Source: Arachis hypogaea (Eukaryota > Streptophyta > Magnoliopsida > Fabales > Fabaceae). Taken from it: a DNA stretch of 64,000 bases. Below are positions 46,038-57,500 of this stretch, piece after piece; position 1 is the first letter of the stretch; every line of letters starts with the position of its first letter. The stretch is from NCBI RefSeq assembly GCF_003086295.3, contig NC_092054.1:58939546-59003545 (forward strand), read 5' to 3'. The notes beneath the pieces were generated by a model that was not told the DNA's origin, did no database searches, and saw nothing but the letters and a program-made list of their open reading frames with translations. Made by a program: the position numbers and the translations under genes.

Positions 46038-49000
46038 CTATACACCCAAAGAGTTATCCCCTGCTCCTGGTACCCTGAACTGATAATTCATAATATGTCC
46101 TTGATATTGGCTGGAATTTGAATGCACCACTAATGTAGCATTAAATAAGTTTATCTGAATATAACAAACTCACATATTAGCTAAACTATTAACGAGAAAA
46201 ATAAACTCAATCACCACAAATTTAAAGAACATTACTTTTACCTCGCTTAAAACTTTCGTTTTCTTCTTCTTTGTGGCATTTGCAATCTGTTTGTCTAACT
46301 TTGAACCTAGCCTATTTTTTGGACGTTGTCTTGTTCGAATCCTTGGCGGGCTTTGAAGCTCGTTAACGGATTCCAAGTTGGCGTCTTCGTGGGATAAAGA
46401 ACATGTCCCCTTCCTTTTGGCTTTTAATGATTCCATCTCAGCCATGACGTTATCGTACGCACGGTGCAGAATTGCAGTCAGCTCCTCCGATTCGGATGCA
46501 AATTCGCAAATATTTTGCGAACGAAAAACCAATTGGTCAAACCTCTTGCTTCTTGGCTCCAACAGTGGCTCGTCGTGGCTGCTCTTGATATGTGTGTGTC
46601 GCCTCTTTACCTTCTTGCTCCATCGTTCCAGTATATATCTCGGTGACACTTGGCTTACTTGTTCAAAGCTTAACACGCTTAGTGTGTGACGACACAGTAT
46701 CCCTCTCGACTCGAATAATAAGCATTGGCATTTTACCTCGGCTGCAACTGAGTCGTAAGTAACCACAAACTTGTTGAATATTGAGCTAGAAACTTGTTCT
46801 CCGACTTCGTATACTGAATAGCCTAGAGCGGAATTCGTTAATCTAGTGATGCAATTCGCCTTTCCTCTGAATTGCGCTTGGACTTCCCTAAACTTTCGAT
46901 GAGTGTACACATCTTGAAACTGAGCTTCAATGGAGGATTTGGTTGCACACGGTATGACTGTATGAAAATCTGCAGCATCTGATTCTCTCTCTGCTTGCTC
47001 TCAGCTTCCGAGGCAATTATCGTATTGTTTGACGAACTGAATAAGCGAGCTGTTCTGGGTGATAAACTTGTTAAAAAAGGAATGCATGCTCTCGCTCCTT
47101 TGTGTGCTTCTCATCCCTGCCTAGAAGTGGTGATCCAGATAGATAGGAACCCATATATGATGGTCTTCATACAGATCTGCAGAATACACCCAAACACAGA
47201 CTATAAATACACCCAAAAAAACATGCAATTTACACCTCTGCTGCAGATTTTTAACAAACATTACCTGAAAGCCACTTGTTGTCCACAAGACCAAAATTCA
47301 GCAGAAAATCATTCCAATTCCTATCGAATGAGTCTTTGCTATGAGAGTTCCAAACAACTTGGCTCATTTCTTGTTCAATATCTGCATGTTCCTTGTACCC
47401 GTTTAATTTGCTTGGTATCTTCTTCATGATGTGCCAAATACACCAACGGTGAATTGTTGTTGGCATACAGGCCTCTAAAGCCCTTTTCATTGATGCCCAT
47501 TGATTGGTGAGAAATCCTTTCGGAGCGTTTCCTCCCATATAACGAAGCCAACATTGAAATAACCATTTGAATGATTCAATTTCTTCGTTTTTCATCAAAG
47601 AGCATCCAAGAAGTGTTGACTGACCGTGGTGATTCACCCCGACAAAAGAACCACAAACCAAATTATACCTGAAACAAATTACCATAGTGCAAAATGGTAA
47701 ATCATTAGGTACACCCAACAAATGCATCGTATACACCCAAAAAACAGCCAATATACACCTCTGCTACGGGTTCATAAAAATACATTAATTTAGCATCATA
47801 AACAGGGGCAGTTTGTTACCTGTTTGTATTGTAGATGGTGTCAAATGAAATAACGTCTCCGAAATACTCAAAGGCAGCTCTACTTCTTGCATCGGCCCAA
47901 AAAGCCAGCTTAATCGATTGATCCTCCTCGAGTTCAAGCTCAAAAAAGAAATTCTGATTCTTCTCTTTCATTCTTAACAAATATTTCCCGAATTCCTTTG
48001 CATCTTCTTGTTCGGAAACATTCCGCACTTCCCTGGTAATGTAATTCCTCACATCCTTTTCGATAAAATTTAACTCGCGGTGACCCCCGGCAGCCGCAAC
48101 AAATGATTGGTAGGTTTTGCTTGGTCTGATACCGGCCTCCTCGTTATTCTCTATTGTACGACGAATGAACATGCTTAGTTCCCTGTGTTGTTTGAGCATC
48201 TCTGCTTTACTTGGACAGCAGGGGTGTGAATGATCCAGCACAACCTTTGAAATGATCCAAGCACCGACATCCTTCAATGTGTGTATATAAATTCTTGCAG
48301 GACAATTTAAACTGGCTGTCGGATTAGTCTTCTCGGTCAGAGATATTTTAGATTTCCATTTTCCCTCTCTGCTACATGTAATCAATTAATTCTTAATCTC
48401 GTTTTCCTTCCTATTTGTGCTCCGAACTCTTGTAGAAAAACCTGCAGCCTTGGCGTAGTTCCTGTAAAATTTTCCAGCATCTTCAAGGGTGGTAAAGGTC
48501 ATTCCAACCTTCGGAACAAACTGGTCATCAACAACAGAGAGAGGCTGCAGAATACACCATGTCAAAAACTAAAAATACACCCAATCATGTCTGATATAAT
48601 ACACCCGAACCGCAACAACTCAACTAAAATGACAATAAAAGCCATAAACTGTAAATACACAGGCTGCAGAATACACCATATCAAAAATTAAAAACACACC
48701 CAATCATGTCTGATATAATACACCCGAACAACAACAACTCAGTTAAAATAACAGAAAAAGCAGTAAACTGTAAATATACCCACACTTGCCGCAAAAATAC
48801 ACCCAAAAAAGTTCTGACCTACACCTGATCGTCTGCTATAAATTCCAGATAATTAATCAAAACTAATACATTACATTCAATCCACAGATTTATCTTCATG
48901 CGTTAGTTTGACAGTCAATGTTCACGAATTATTCACCTACACAATGCTATACAAATTACTACAACAAAATTCATAGTAATCCTATGTAAATCAAACCTCA

Positions 49001-49074
49001 AGAACTTCGTTAGATTCAAATTCATAATCCACTTCGCCTGGATTCAGCTGACAATCTGAGGTTGAATCATCCAT
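46038..49074 (-). pseudogene. FAR1-type MURA transposase of the MULE (three nonsense codons, Asp to Asn in the active site)
   Basis: Five exons with GT-AG borders join without any frameshift: 49074-48997, 48544-47820, 47668-47265, 47176-46242 and 46154-46038, in total 753 codons. In order they encode MDDSTSDCQLNPGEVDYEFE; the FAR1 DNA-binding domain (GMTFTTLEDAGKFYRNYAK...TCSREGKW, NCPARI, DHSHPC); the MULE transposase domain (FDTIYNTNRYN with the first Asp, FLTNQWASMKRAL where the second Asp is Asn, RSESMHSFFNKF with the Glu); and a SWIM zinc finger (CQCLLFESRGILCRH). The C-terminus is basic and ends at NSLGV. In-frame stops are TAA 48386-48388, TAG 47121-47123 and TGA 47001-47003, each explainable by a single transition. 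FAR1-type enzymes bind the termini and move the element. This copy is inactive. Confidence 0.88.
48544..48780 (-). repeat. Tandem duplication of about 118 bp in the first transposase intron
   Basis: GGCTGCAGAATACACCAT, TACACCCAATCATGTCTGAT and ATAATACACCCGAAC appear at about 48543-48660 and again at 48661-48780. Both copies hold the TACACCC motif and a CTGCAG acceptor-like site. Confidence 0.8.
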
Positions 49075-49410
49075 TATCTTCAAATCGAGTTCAAACTTTG
49101 ATTTCAGAAAACAAAAAATCAAATAGAAAACGAAGCTGGAGTTACAGAGAGAGGAACTAACGTAAATGACGAAGAAGAAATGAGTGAGAAAGGAGGGGAA
49201 AAGAACGATCGAAGAAACCAGGGGAAGCTTCGCGAGAAGAAGAACGAGCAAATCTGCAAATAACGAAAACGAAGAAGGAAACAAATCTTTTAAATTTGGT
49301 AGTTAGATAAAAGCGGGATCTCTATATAGCGCGTGTATACAACGTAACCCTTGGAGCGCGTTTTGGGGTTTTATTTGTTAATGAACTTGTAAACCATACA
49401 AGTCATTAGG

Positions 49411-49432
49411 GCTTGTATGCAGAGCTTTTCTG
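49411..49432 (-). repeat. Right terminal inverted repeat of the MULE (core)
   Basis: Read inward from 49432 it starts CAGAAAAGCTCTG and continues into CATACAAGC, matching the left core at 14 of 22 positions. Confidence 0.85.
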
Positions 49433-49689
49433 TTTTGTCACTCTAGGCCTTTGTAAGTGAAAATGATCTGCTTCAATTCTTTATTTTAACTTTAAGTTAT
49501 TAATTAAGTAATTTGATTTTTTTTAATTACACTGGTGCATAATTTTTAAAATCGGACCGGACCAGATGAACTAAAAGTCCAGCTGGTTCAATTTCGCATT
49601 AGGACTAGATTTGTCATCGAACTGATCAACAGTGGTTAAATCCATTGAAAATCGGTCAATTCTCTTTGAACTGCTTGCAAGAACCACAC

Positions 49690-52600
49690 AAGTCCACGGG
49701 TGGGCAAACAACTGCTTACAGGAGAAGCCTCTGCTATTAGCAGGATTTAAACTTGCAGCCTCCATACTACACAGAGATGATCTTCCTAGTAGACCAATGT
49801 TGTCTTTAATATTCCCAAACAACAGTAACTCCACAACCTAAACTCCATTCCAACTATTCCAAGTTCATGAATACCATTTAAAAATTCAGAACATTACAAA
49901 TTAAGGGGAAAATGAATATAACACAAACCACACGTATCTTAAATAATATCACAATGCTCTCTTACAAACCCATCACAATACCAAATGAGAAACGAAACTG
50001 AACTTATGACAGAGTAAATGAAGGGTAAGACATAAATACACCACAAAAATTTGAACTAGAAGCCCAAAATATAAAAAGGCTCAACAGTTTACAATTACAA
50101 CAAGGGACCATTAAGTCATTAAGGAACAAGTAGAGATCAACACATGTAATTAAGTAATTTTAAATATGTAAAATGGGAAGGCGGGGGGGGGAGAGACAAA
50201 ATTGATAAGAGAAACTATGAAAACACATATTTTCTAGGAGAGAAAGTAAACGAACCTTGTGGGTTGTGAACAAAGAAGTGAAGTGAGAAGAACGAAGTAG
50301 AAGCAGCGGCTACAAACAAAAAGAGAGAGAGGAGGTGACAGAAGAATAGCATGATTATTTTTGTTCTCTCAAGTTATTCTTTTTAATTTGGCACTTTCAA
50401 ATTTTATCTTTCCACTATTAGATTGCAATGAGTACGCATAATGATTTATCAAATTTAAATCGTTATCTAATTTAATTCCTAATTTAACTCGTTCACCAAA
50501 AAATTTATATGAAGATAAACTTTGCTAAAGTAGAAAAATATACCTCAATTCATGAAATAAATAATAAATAATGGTAAACATAAACATTACATCATTTATT
50601 GTTCATCACCCATGTGACATCTCTATCCGCATACATCTGTGAATTAATTAAACCATACATATATAGAGAACAACTAAAAATGACGCCAAAAAAATATTAA
50701 TTGAAGTTAGGAAATATACTAAATTTATTTGTAAGGATAGAAAAGAATATAGGTAATATTAATTGAAAGTGATTAAGCCCCAACTTCAATTTTCATCATT
50801 TTCATCATTAATTTATCTACTATGTAATGCTTGTGAAATATCCTATATGCAAGTATGTGGGGAATAAGGGGGGTAGAAACTAGAAAGACAGCAAAGTGAA
50901 CAATGAAGAATGTAAGTGGAGACCATAATGTGAAAGTTGAGTGAGAAAGTGGTAGCAGGAATTGCCCTCATATATAGCAATGCATTCTGTGAAGATTAAG
51001 AAAACACAAAGTCAGAGATCAATGAAGACAGATATTTCATTGATTTTTCATAAAAAGAAAGATAGAAAGATATGTAATACAAAATCTTCTTATAATGTAT
51101 AAGATCACGATTAAGTTACAAGCAGAGTCTTCAAAAAAATAGTTACTTTTTTAATTTTAATTTTGGCTTATCGCTTATAACAAACTAATTCGAATTTGTC
51201 TATCTATTTTGACCGATAGGGTTATGTTTTCTTAAAGTTATGACTCATTATTTACTTATTAGTACATTTTAAAAATATATTAGGTTAATTTTACTAACTA
51301 ATAGTGAAGTAAAATAAAGATTTAATTATTTGTTAGTTTCTATAATTTTATTAAATTTGTAATTAGATCTTTATATTTTTTAATTAGATTTTTATACTGT
51401 TTTTAATTTGTAATTGAATCCTTGACATTGTAAAAAATATTAGAATTAACAGAATATTTCTCTATAAATTAAAAATACCCATAATTAATTAATAACCTAA
51501 TTAAATTTTTGACTATATATTTTTTAGAAAGAATATTTTATTAATTTTAACATTTTTAACACAAAATGAACCTAATTATAAAAATAAAAATAGTGTAAAA
51601 ATTCAATTAAAAAAATAAAAATATATAATAATTTAATTGTAAATATAATGAAATTATAGCTGCTAATAGAATAATTGAATCTAAAATATACTTTTGCTTC
51701 TTTTAACGAGTACATCTTCATGTTCAAATTCTATCTATTAAATGTTTTATTAATTATTTCATAATTCACAGTTTAATACAAGTGATACAAATTTAGAATG
51801 TATCAGAAAATGATGCGAGTTCAAACTTTGTTTTCTGTTGACTTCAATGAACTTTACATCATCATATTCATCTAACTTCAATTAACATTACCTATATTCT
51901 TTCATATCCTTACAAATTTAGTATATTTCCTAACTTCAATTAATATTTTTTACCGTCATTTTTGGCTGTTCACATGAACATGATAACCTATCGATGATGG
52001 AAGTTTATGTTTAATATTTTTGGATAAATTATTTTGCGCGTTTACTCGTTGCAATCCAATAATCAAAAGGTAAAACTTAAAAATGGCAAAGTGAGAAAAA
52101 TAGTTTGAAAGAACAAGAATAAGCATGTTATTTTTCTGTCACTTTTTCTCTCTCTTTTTGTTTGTAGTCGCTATTTTAATTTAGTTCTCCTCACTTCATC
52201 TCTTCATTCACAATTCAGAAAGTTTGTTTATCTTCTCTCTCAAAAATACTTGTTTTTTCATAATTTTTCCAATTTTAGTGTTTTATTAATTTTGTCCCCT
52301 CATTTTACATATTCAAAATTATTTAATTATATTTGCTAACGTCTATTTATTCGTTAATGACTTAATGATTTCTAGTTGTAATTATAAACTGTCGAAAATT
52401 TTTATGTTTGGAGCTTTTGGTTCAAGTTTTTGTGATGTATTTATATCTTATTCTTCGATTATTTCGTCATAAATTCAATTTCGTTTCTCATTTGGTGCTG
52501 TAATGGATTTATAAAGGAGAATTGTGATATTGTTTAATATATGTGCGATTTGTGTTATATTGAATTTGCTCTTAATTTGTAATGTTCTAAATTTTTAAAT

Positions 52601-52790
52601 GGTCCTCAGAAATTTAGAATAGTTGAAATCGAGTATTGGATTGTAAAGTTATCATTATTTGAAAATATTAAAGACAATATTGGTCCAATAAAAAAATTAT
52701 CTCTGTATAATGTAGAGGCTATAAATTTGATTTTTACTAATAGTATTTTACTATCAATTTTAAAACAAAAAAGACTTTTTCTGTGTATAA
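49690..52790. repeat. Long imperfect inverted repeat (foldback-like), arms about 1 kb
   Basis: The left arm (about 49690-50775) is the complement of the right arm (about 51870-52790) at roughly three of four positions by eye. Shared words include TCTTTAATATT, CATTTAAAAATT, CCAAATGAGAAACGAAA and TTACAAATTTAGTATATTTCC in one orientation or the other. The spacer (about 50776-51869) is AT-rich. There are no genes; weak frames at 49571-49841 and 52606-52818 are the two arms reading the same relic. No duplication was identified at the outer ends, so the element type is open. Confidence 0.75.
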
Positions 52791-52839
52791 CAAAACGTTT
52801 AACTATTCGTAAATTCATATATGATTCTTAAAAACAATT

Positions 52840-53350
52840 AAAAAAATTACCTAAAAATTTTTAAAAATTTTAAAAATAGATATTTTAGTCTCCAAAAAAA
52901 ATTAATACACAGATCAATCATAAAATTTTACTTTGGCAGACAAATCAGTCTCCAGTTTATTTTCTGCCAGAGTAATTACCTAGATCAGTCCCCAAAAATT
53001 TTAAAAGAGGACATTTTAGTCTTCAAGAAAAATTAATACACAGATCAATCTCTAACATTTTTTTTTCGATTAGACATAACAGTCCCCCATCCATTTTATT
53101 TTTACTATATGTCGACTTTTATTATTATTAACTTAGCTTTGTGCATGTGGACGACAACATACACTAGCATATTAATATATTTTTTTGTTAGAAACAAGTA
53201 AGGTAAATAATGATGGTTTGAAATTCAAATTAAAATATTTACTTATAATACAAATATGATTTTAAATTAAGACATTTTTTATTATATTAAATACAAAAAT
53301 ATTAAAGAATTTCAATCTTAAATTTCTTTTTTTAGAATAATCTCTAATAA

Positions 53351-53396
<46 letters not shown>

Positions 53397-53403
53397 GATG
53401 AGT

Positions 53404-53450
<47 letters not shown>

Positions 53451-53850
53451 ATACATGCATAAAAATTTAATGAATAAATTTATCATTATTTTTGTTTAAA
53501 AAATATAAAAAAAATTATGGTACAGTATTATTGTATAATTAATAATTAATAATAATAATAATTTCATTTTTTTTAGACGAAAAATTATTATGTCTAATGA
53601 AAAAAATTAGAAATTGATTTGTATAATCATTTTTTACGATTAAAATATTCGCTTTTAAAATTTTTAGGAATTGATCTGGATAATTATTCTATCAAAAAAT
53701 AAAATAAAAATTAATTTGTCTACTAAAATAAAATTTTAAAAATTAATTTATGCATTAATTTTTTTTAAAAACTAAAATATACAATTTTAAATTTTTTAAA
53801 AATTAATTTGAATAATTATTCTTAAAAAAACCACTTAATTTTTAACGAAT
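52840..53850. repeat. Second inverted-repeat element with microsatellites between the arms
   Basis: The left arm (about 52840-53110; TTTTAGTCTCCAAAAAAAAT, CAGATCAATC, CCTAGATCAGTCC) is complementary, with heavy C-to-T drift, to the right arm (about 53570-53850). Between them are an (ATT)n run at 53353-53397 and a (TA)n run at 53406-53446. Probably an old MITE. No coding content. Confidence 0.7.
53353..53446. repeat. (ATT)n and (TA)n microsatellites
   Basis: About 15 ATT units followed after a short gap by about 20 TA units. Confidence 0.95.
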
Positions 53851-54330
53851 TTGACTTACTTCGACCGATTTGATTGACCGATTTGATTGCGGTCTTTAAC
53901 TACACAAAGTCACAAACAGTCTCGTATGTTGCAGATAACCTTTCTTCTTCTTGCTTTAATGTTTCTTACAAAAACCATTAGTTTACTTTTACTTCTCGTT
54001 TGTGTGATTTGTATTTGTACGACCCTTATCTTAAAAATTAAAACCTCTGTTCCAGTCTCCCTTCAGTTCCGTTGAATAACAAAAGACTCTCTCTCTCTCT
54101 CATGTTCCGTCGTGGGTTGGGTGGCTCTGTCCGTTTCCCCTAAAAAATGTGGCGCACACACACAGTTTCAAAGCTTTTCTCTTCTCTTTCTCTCTCGTGA
54201 ATTATTTCCACACTTTTCCCAATTCCACAAATTTTAAAAATAATAAAAAGAAAAATCTCCTTCATTCTATAAAAAAATCTGTTCCAGGAAAAAAAAAGGA
54301 TAAATTATTTTTCTCATTCTGATAAATAAA

Positions 54331-54338
54331 TATAAATA
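54331..54338 (+). promoter_or_regulatory. TATA box candidate of the WNK gene
   Basis: TATAAATA 189 bp before the start codon, followed by CT-rich and then A-rich leader DNA. It would give a leader of about 155 nt. A further CT repeat lies at about 54088-54101. An intron in the leader cannot be excluded. Confidence 0.35.
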
Positions 54339-54519
54339 TTGTTCTCCCTAACTCTCTTCCTCTCTTTCCTTCTCTTTTTGTGCGTGTCATAACAAAAGAG
54401 GAAGGGGCACAAAGGAGAAATCCAATCACCTATTCATCTAATCATAGCAGAAAAAGAGGAACAAAAAAAAAAAAAAAAAAGAGAGCTGTTACAGTGAAGG
54501 AAAAAAAAAAACTGAGAGA

Positions 54520-57500
54520 ATGAATGGTGTCACCCACCTTGAACCAGAACCAGACGATCCTTCTGAGTTTGTTGAAGTTGATCCAACTGGAAGATACGGA
54601 AGAGTAATAATAATACCCCTTTGTTTCCTCTCTCTCTTTCTGTCCCTTCATCTTCTTATTCTCCCCATCTCATGACTCAGCTTGTTTGATGATTTTTTTT
54701 TCTTTTTTTTTCATTGTTTGTTGCAGTACAATGAAATCCTCGGCAAAGGAGCTTCAAAGACAGTGTATGATTATAAAGTCTCATCCTTTTTTTTCCTTCT
54801 TCTGTGTTTTGTGTTCATACCCATTTCTTGATTTTGTTAAAATTGGAATCTTTTTGTATGTTCGAGTGCTGATTTGCCTTGAATTTGAGTTCCTCTTTGT
54901 GTTTGTGGGAATGGGTATTGGATAATTTTTATTTCCCTTTCCCCTCATTTCTAATTTTTTTTTTTCAATTTGTCAATTTTTTGGGGTTATTGATTGATGC
55001 AGATATAGAGCATTTGATGAGTATCAAGGGATTGAAGTTGCTTGGAACCAGGTCAAGCTTTATGATTTCCTGCAAAGTCCTGAAGATCTTGAGAGGCTCT
55101 ACTGTGAAATTCATCTCTTGAAGACATTGAAGCACAAGAACATTATGAAATTCTACACATCTTGGGTTGACACTGCCAATAGGAACATCAATTTTGTCAC
55201 TGAATTGTTCACTTCTGGTACTCTCAGACAGTAAGTTCTCTTTGGATTTCCCCAAATTCCAACTACTTCTCATTTTTCTGCACTATTTTCTTATGCCCTG
55301 ATTGAATGAACTACCCTTGTTCTGGTCCTATTACTAGAAACCTGGCTAATCCAAGTGGGGGTGGGGTTGGAATTTCCCAGCTAGGATTTTTTTTGTTTCC
55401 TCCTTTGTTCACTATTACTCTCGTGGATCTCATTTGCTTGTTTGTTTTGATTATGAAACAGGTATAGATTAAAGCACAAGAGAGTGCATATCAGAGCAGT
55501 GAAGCATTGGTGCAGACAGATCTTGAGAGGGCTTCTCTATCTTCATAGCCATGATCCACCTGTGATCCATAGAGATCTCAAATGTGACAATATTTTTATC
55601 AATGGAAACCAAGGGGAGGTGAAGATTGGAGATCTTGGCCTGGCTGCGATTCTCCGGAAATCTCATGCTGCTCATTGTGTAGGTATGTTCATTTTCATTT
55701 CATGAATGCATGAGGCTTGCACCTGCGGCCTTCAAGGCTCAAGGCAGTGCCTTTTCGGCTATGCTAATGCTCGTGCCTTTTGAATATTACAAAATTGTGC
55801 CAAATTAAAGATTTGTCCTGATCAAATATTAAATTGATGTCTTTCTTTTGGAAAAGGAAAGATAAAAAAAAAGATCAATTTGGGGATAACATGCGAATCT
55901 TAGAGTTGTAATGCTTTTTAATGCAAGAAGCACAAGTTATTGTTAGTTAGAGTGTCATTTGTTACAATTTTGCCTTTGCAGGAACGCCAGAGTTCATGGC
56001 CCCTGAAGTTTACGAAGAGGCATATAATGAATTGGTCGACATATATTCATTTGGTATGTGCATATTAGAGATGGTTACCTTTGAATATCCTTATAGTGAA
56101 TGCACTCATCCAGCGCAAATCTACAAGAAAGTTATTTCCGTAAGATTCCTCTCTTTTTGTCTCACAGCGAAAAGTGTTTTCCACCTGTTAGTGTTGAGAT
56201 TTCTTTGGCGTTTTGTATTATCTATCACCAGGGTAAAAAGCCGGATGCTTTGTACAAAGTGAAGGATCCAGAAGTGCGAGAATTTGTTGAGAAATGCTTG
56301 GCAACTGTTTCTTTAAGGCTATCTGCAAGGGAGCTTCTAGATGACCCGTTTCTTCGAGTTGATGATTATGATTATGATTTGAGACCTGTAGACGGTGGGG
56401 AATTGGATGACTTAGGCCCTCTCATTAGGCAGCCATTATTTGATCTTCATCGAAGCTATAGCAACATTAGTAACGAATACTCGAATGGTTTTGGGTATGA
56501 AGGAGACTGGTCATCGCATCCAGCTGAGATTGAACCTAATGGAATAGAACTTTTTGAGTACCATGACGATGATGATGAAGAAACGTCTGAAGATGTTGAC
56601 ATAAGCATCAAGGGCAAGAGGAAAGATGATGGTGGCATATTTTTGAGACTAAGAATCGCAGATAAAGAAGGTCCGGCCTATACTTTTGACCGTTATTTGC
56701 ATATTTCATTATAGAATTTAAGATTGTTTGACTCTATTTTGTTATCACAGGCCGTATTCGAAATATTTATTTCCCATTCGACATTGAGATGGACACAGCA
56801 ATTAGTGTGGCAGCAGAAATGGTTGCAGAGCTTGACATTACCGATCAGGATGTTACCAGAATAGCTGATATGATAGATGGTGAAATTGCTTCTTTGGTAC
56901 CTGATTGGAGGCGTGGACCAGGAATCGATGAATCTCCCCGATTTTCCAATCAGGGTTTATGTCACAATTGTGTCTCGAATCATACCTCCAGCGGATCGCT
57001 TCTGGATTTCATTTCGCAGAATCCGGGCAGCAAAAACCCCAAACTTGGCGAGTGTTGTAAGCGTGGATGTACTTCAATGCATGGACGATTCGAGGAGATC
57101 ACCTTCGAATCTGAGGATTACGACAATCATGTTAGAGAGAATGTACCCAACATATCAAGCCAGTCACACAGCTTACAGTACCAGGGTTTATGGAATCAGC
57201 ACGAAAGCCGCGAACTCAGTCCGGTAGCGTCCGATCAAAGCCATTCTGACGAACAATACGAACAACTAGACAAATCAATAGCTGCTGAAGATAAAGGGCA
57301 GGATCATTGGGAAACCAAGTTTGTCTCCAACGCTGGAAGCTCTCTGCGTAATTTATCAGGAACCCACGATTTATCTACTATTCGATCGTTATGTTGTGAC
57401 CTAGAGGGTGACTACGAGGAAGAGATCCAAAAGGAGCTGAGATGGCTCAAAGCGAAATACCAAATGGAGTTAAGGGAACTCAAAGATCAACACCTTGGCC

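Larger units (their letters stand above)
39286..49432. mobile_element. Mutator-like element (FAR1/MURA plus Ulp1 type), 10,147 bp
   Basis: Flanked by an exact 9-bp duplication TTTTGTCAC (39277-39285 and 49433-49441), the size typical of Mutator. Terminal 22 bp (39286-39307 and the complement of 49411-49432) match at 14 positions and share CATACAAGC. Further in, TTACAAGTT and the words CGCGCTCCA and GGTTACG are also shared in inverted orientation, so the terminal repeats reach roughly 150 bp. Two convergent genes fill the interior: an Ulp1-like protease gene (+, 40206-45439) and a FAR1-type transposase gene (-, 46038-49074). GGGTGTAT-type repeats occupy the introns and the gap between them. 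Confidence 0.93.

Noticed and set aside
46378..47429. Plus-strand frames opposite the MULE transposase
   Set aside because: Antisense shadows; the minus-strand frame carries the FAR1, MULE and SWIM motifs.
54442..54925. Phe-rich frames near the WNK first exon on both strands
   Set aside because: Derived from A/T homopolymers in the leader and introns; conflict with the well-supported exon structure.
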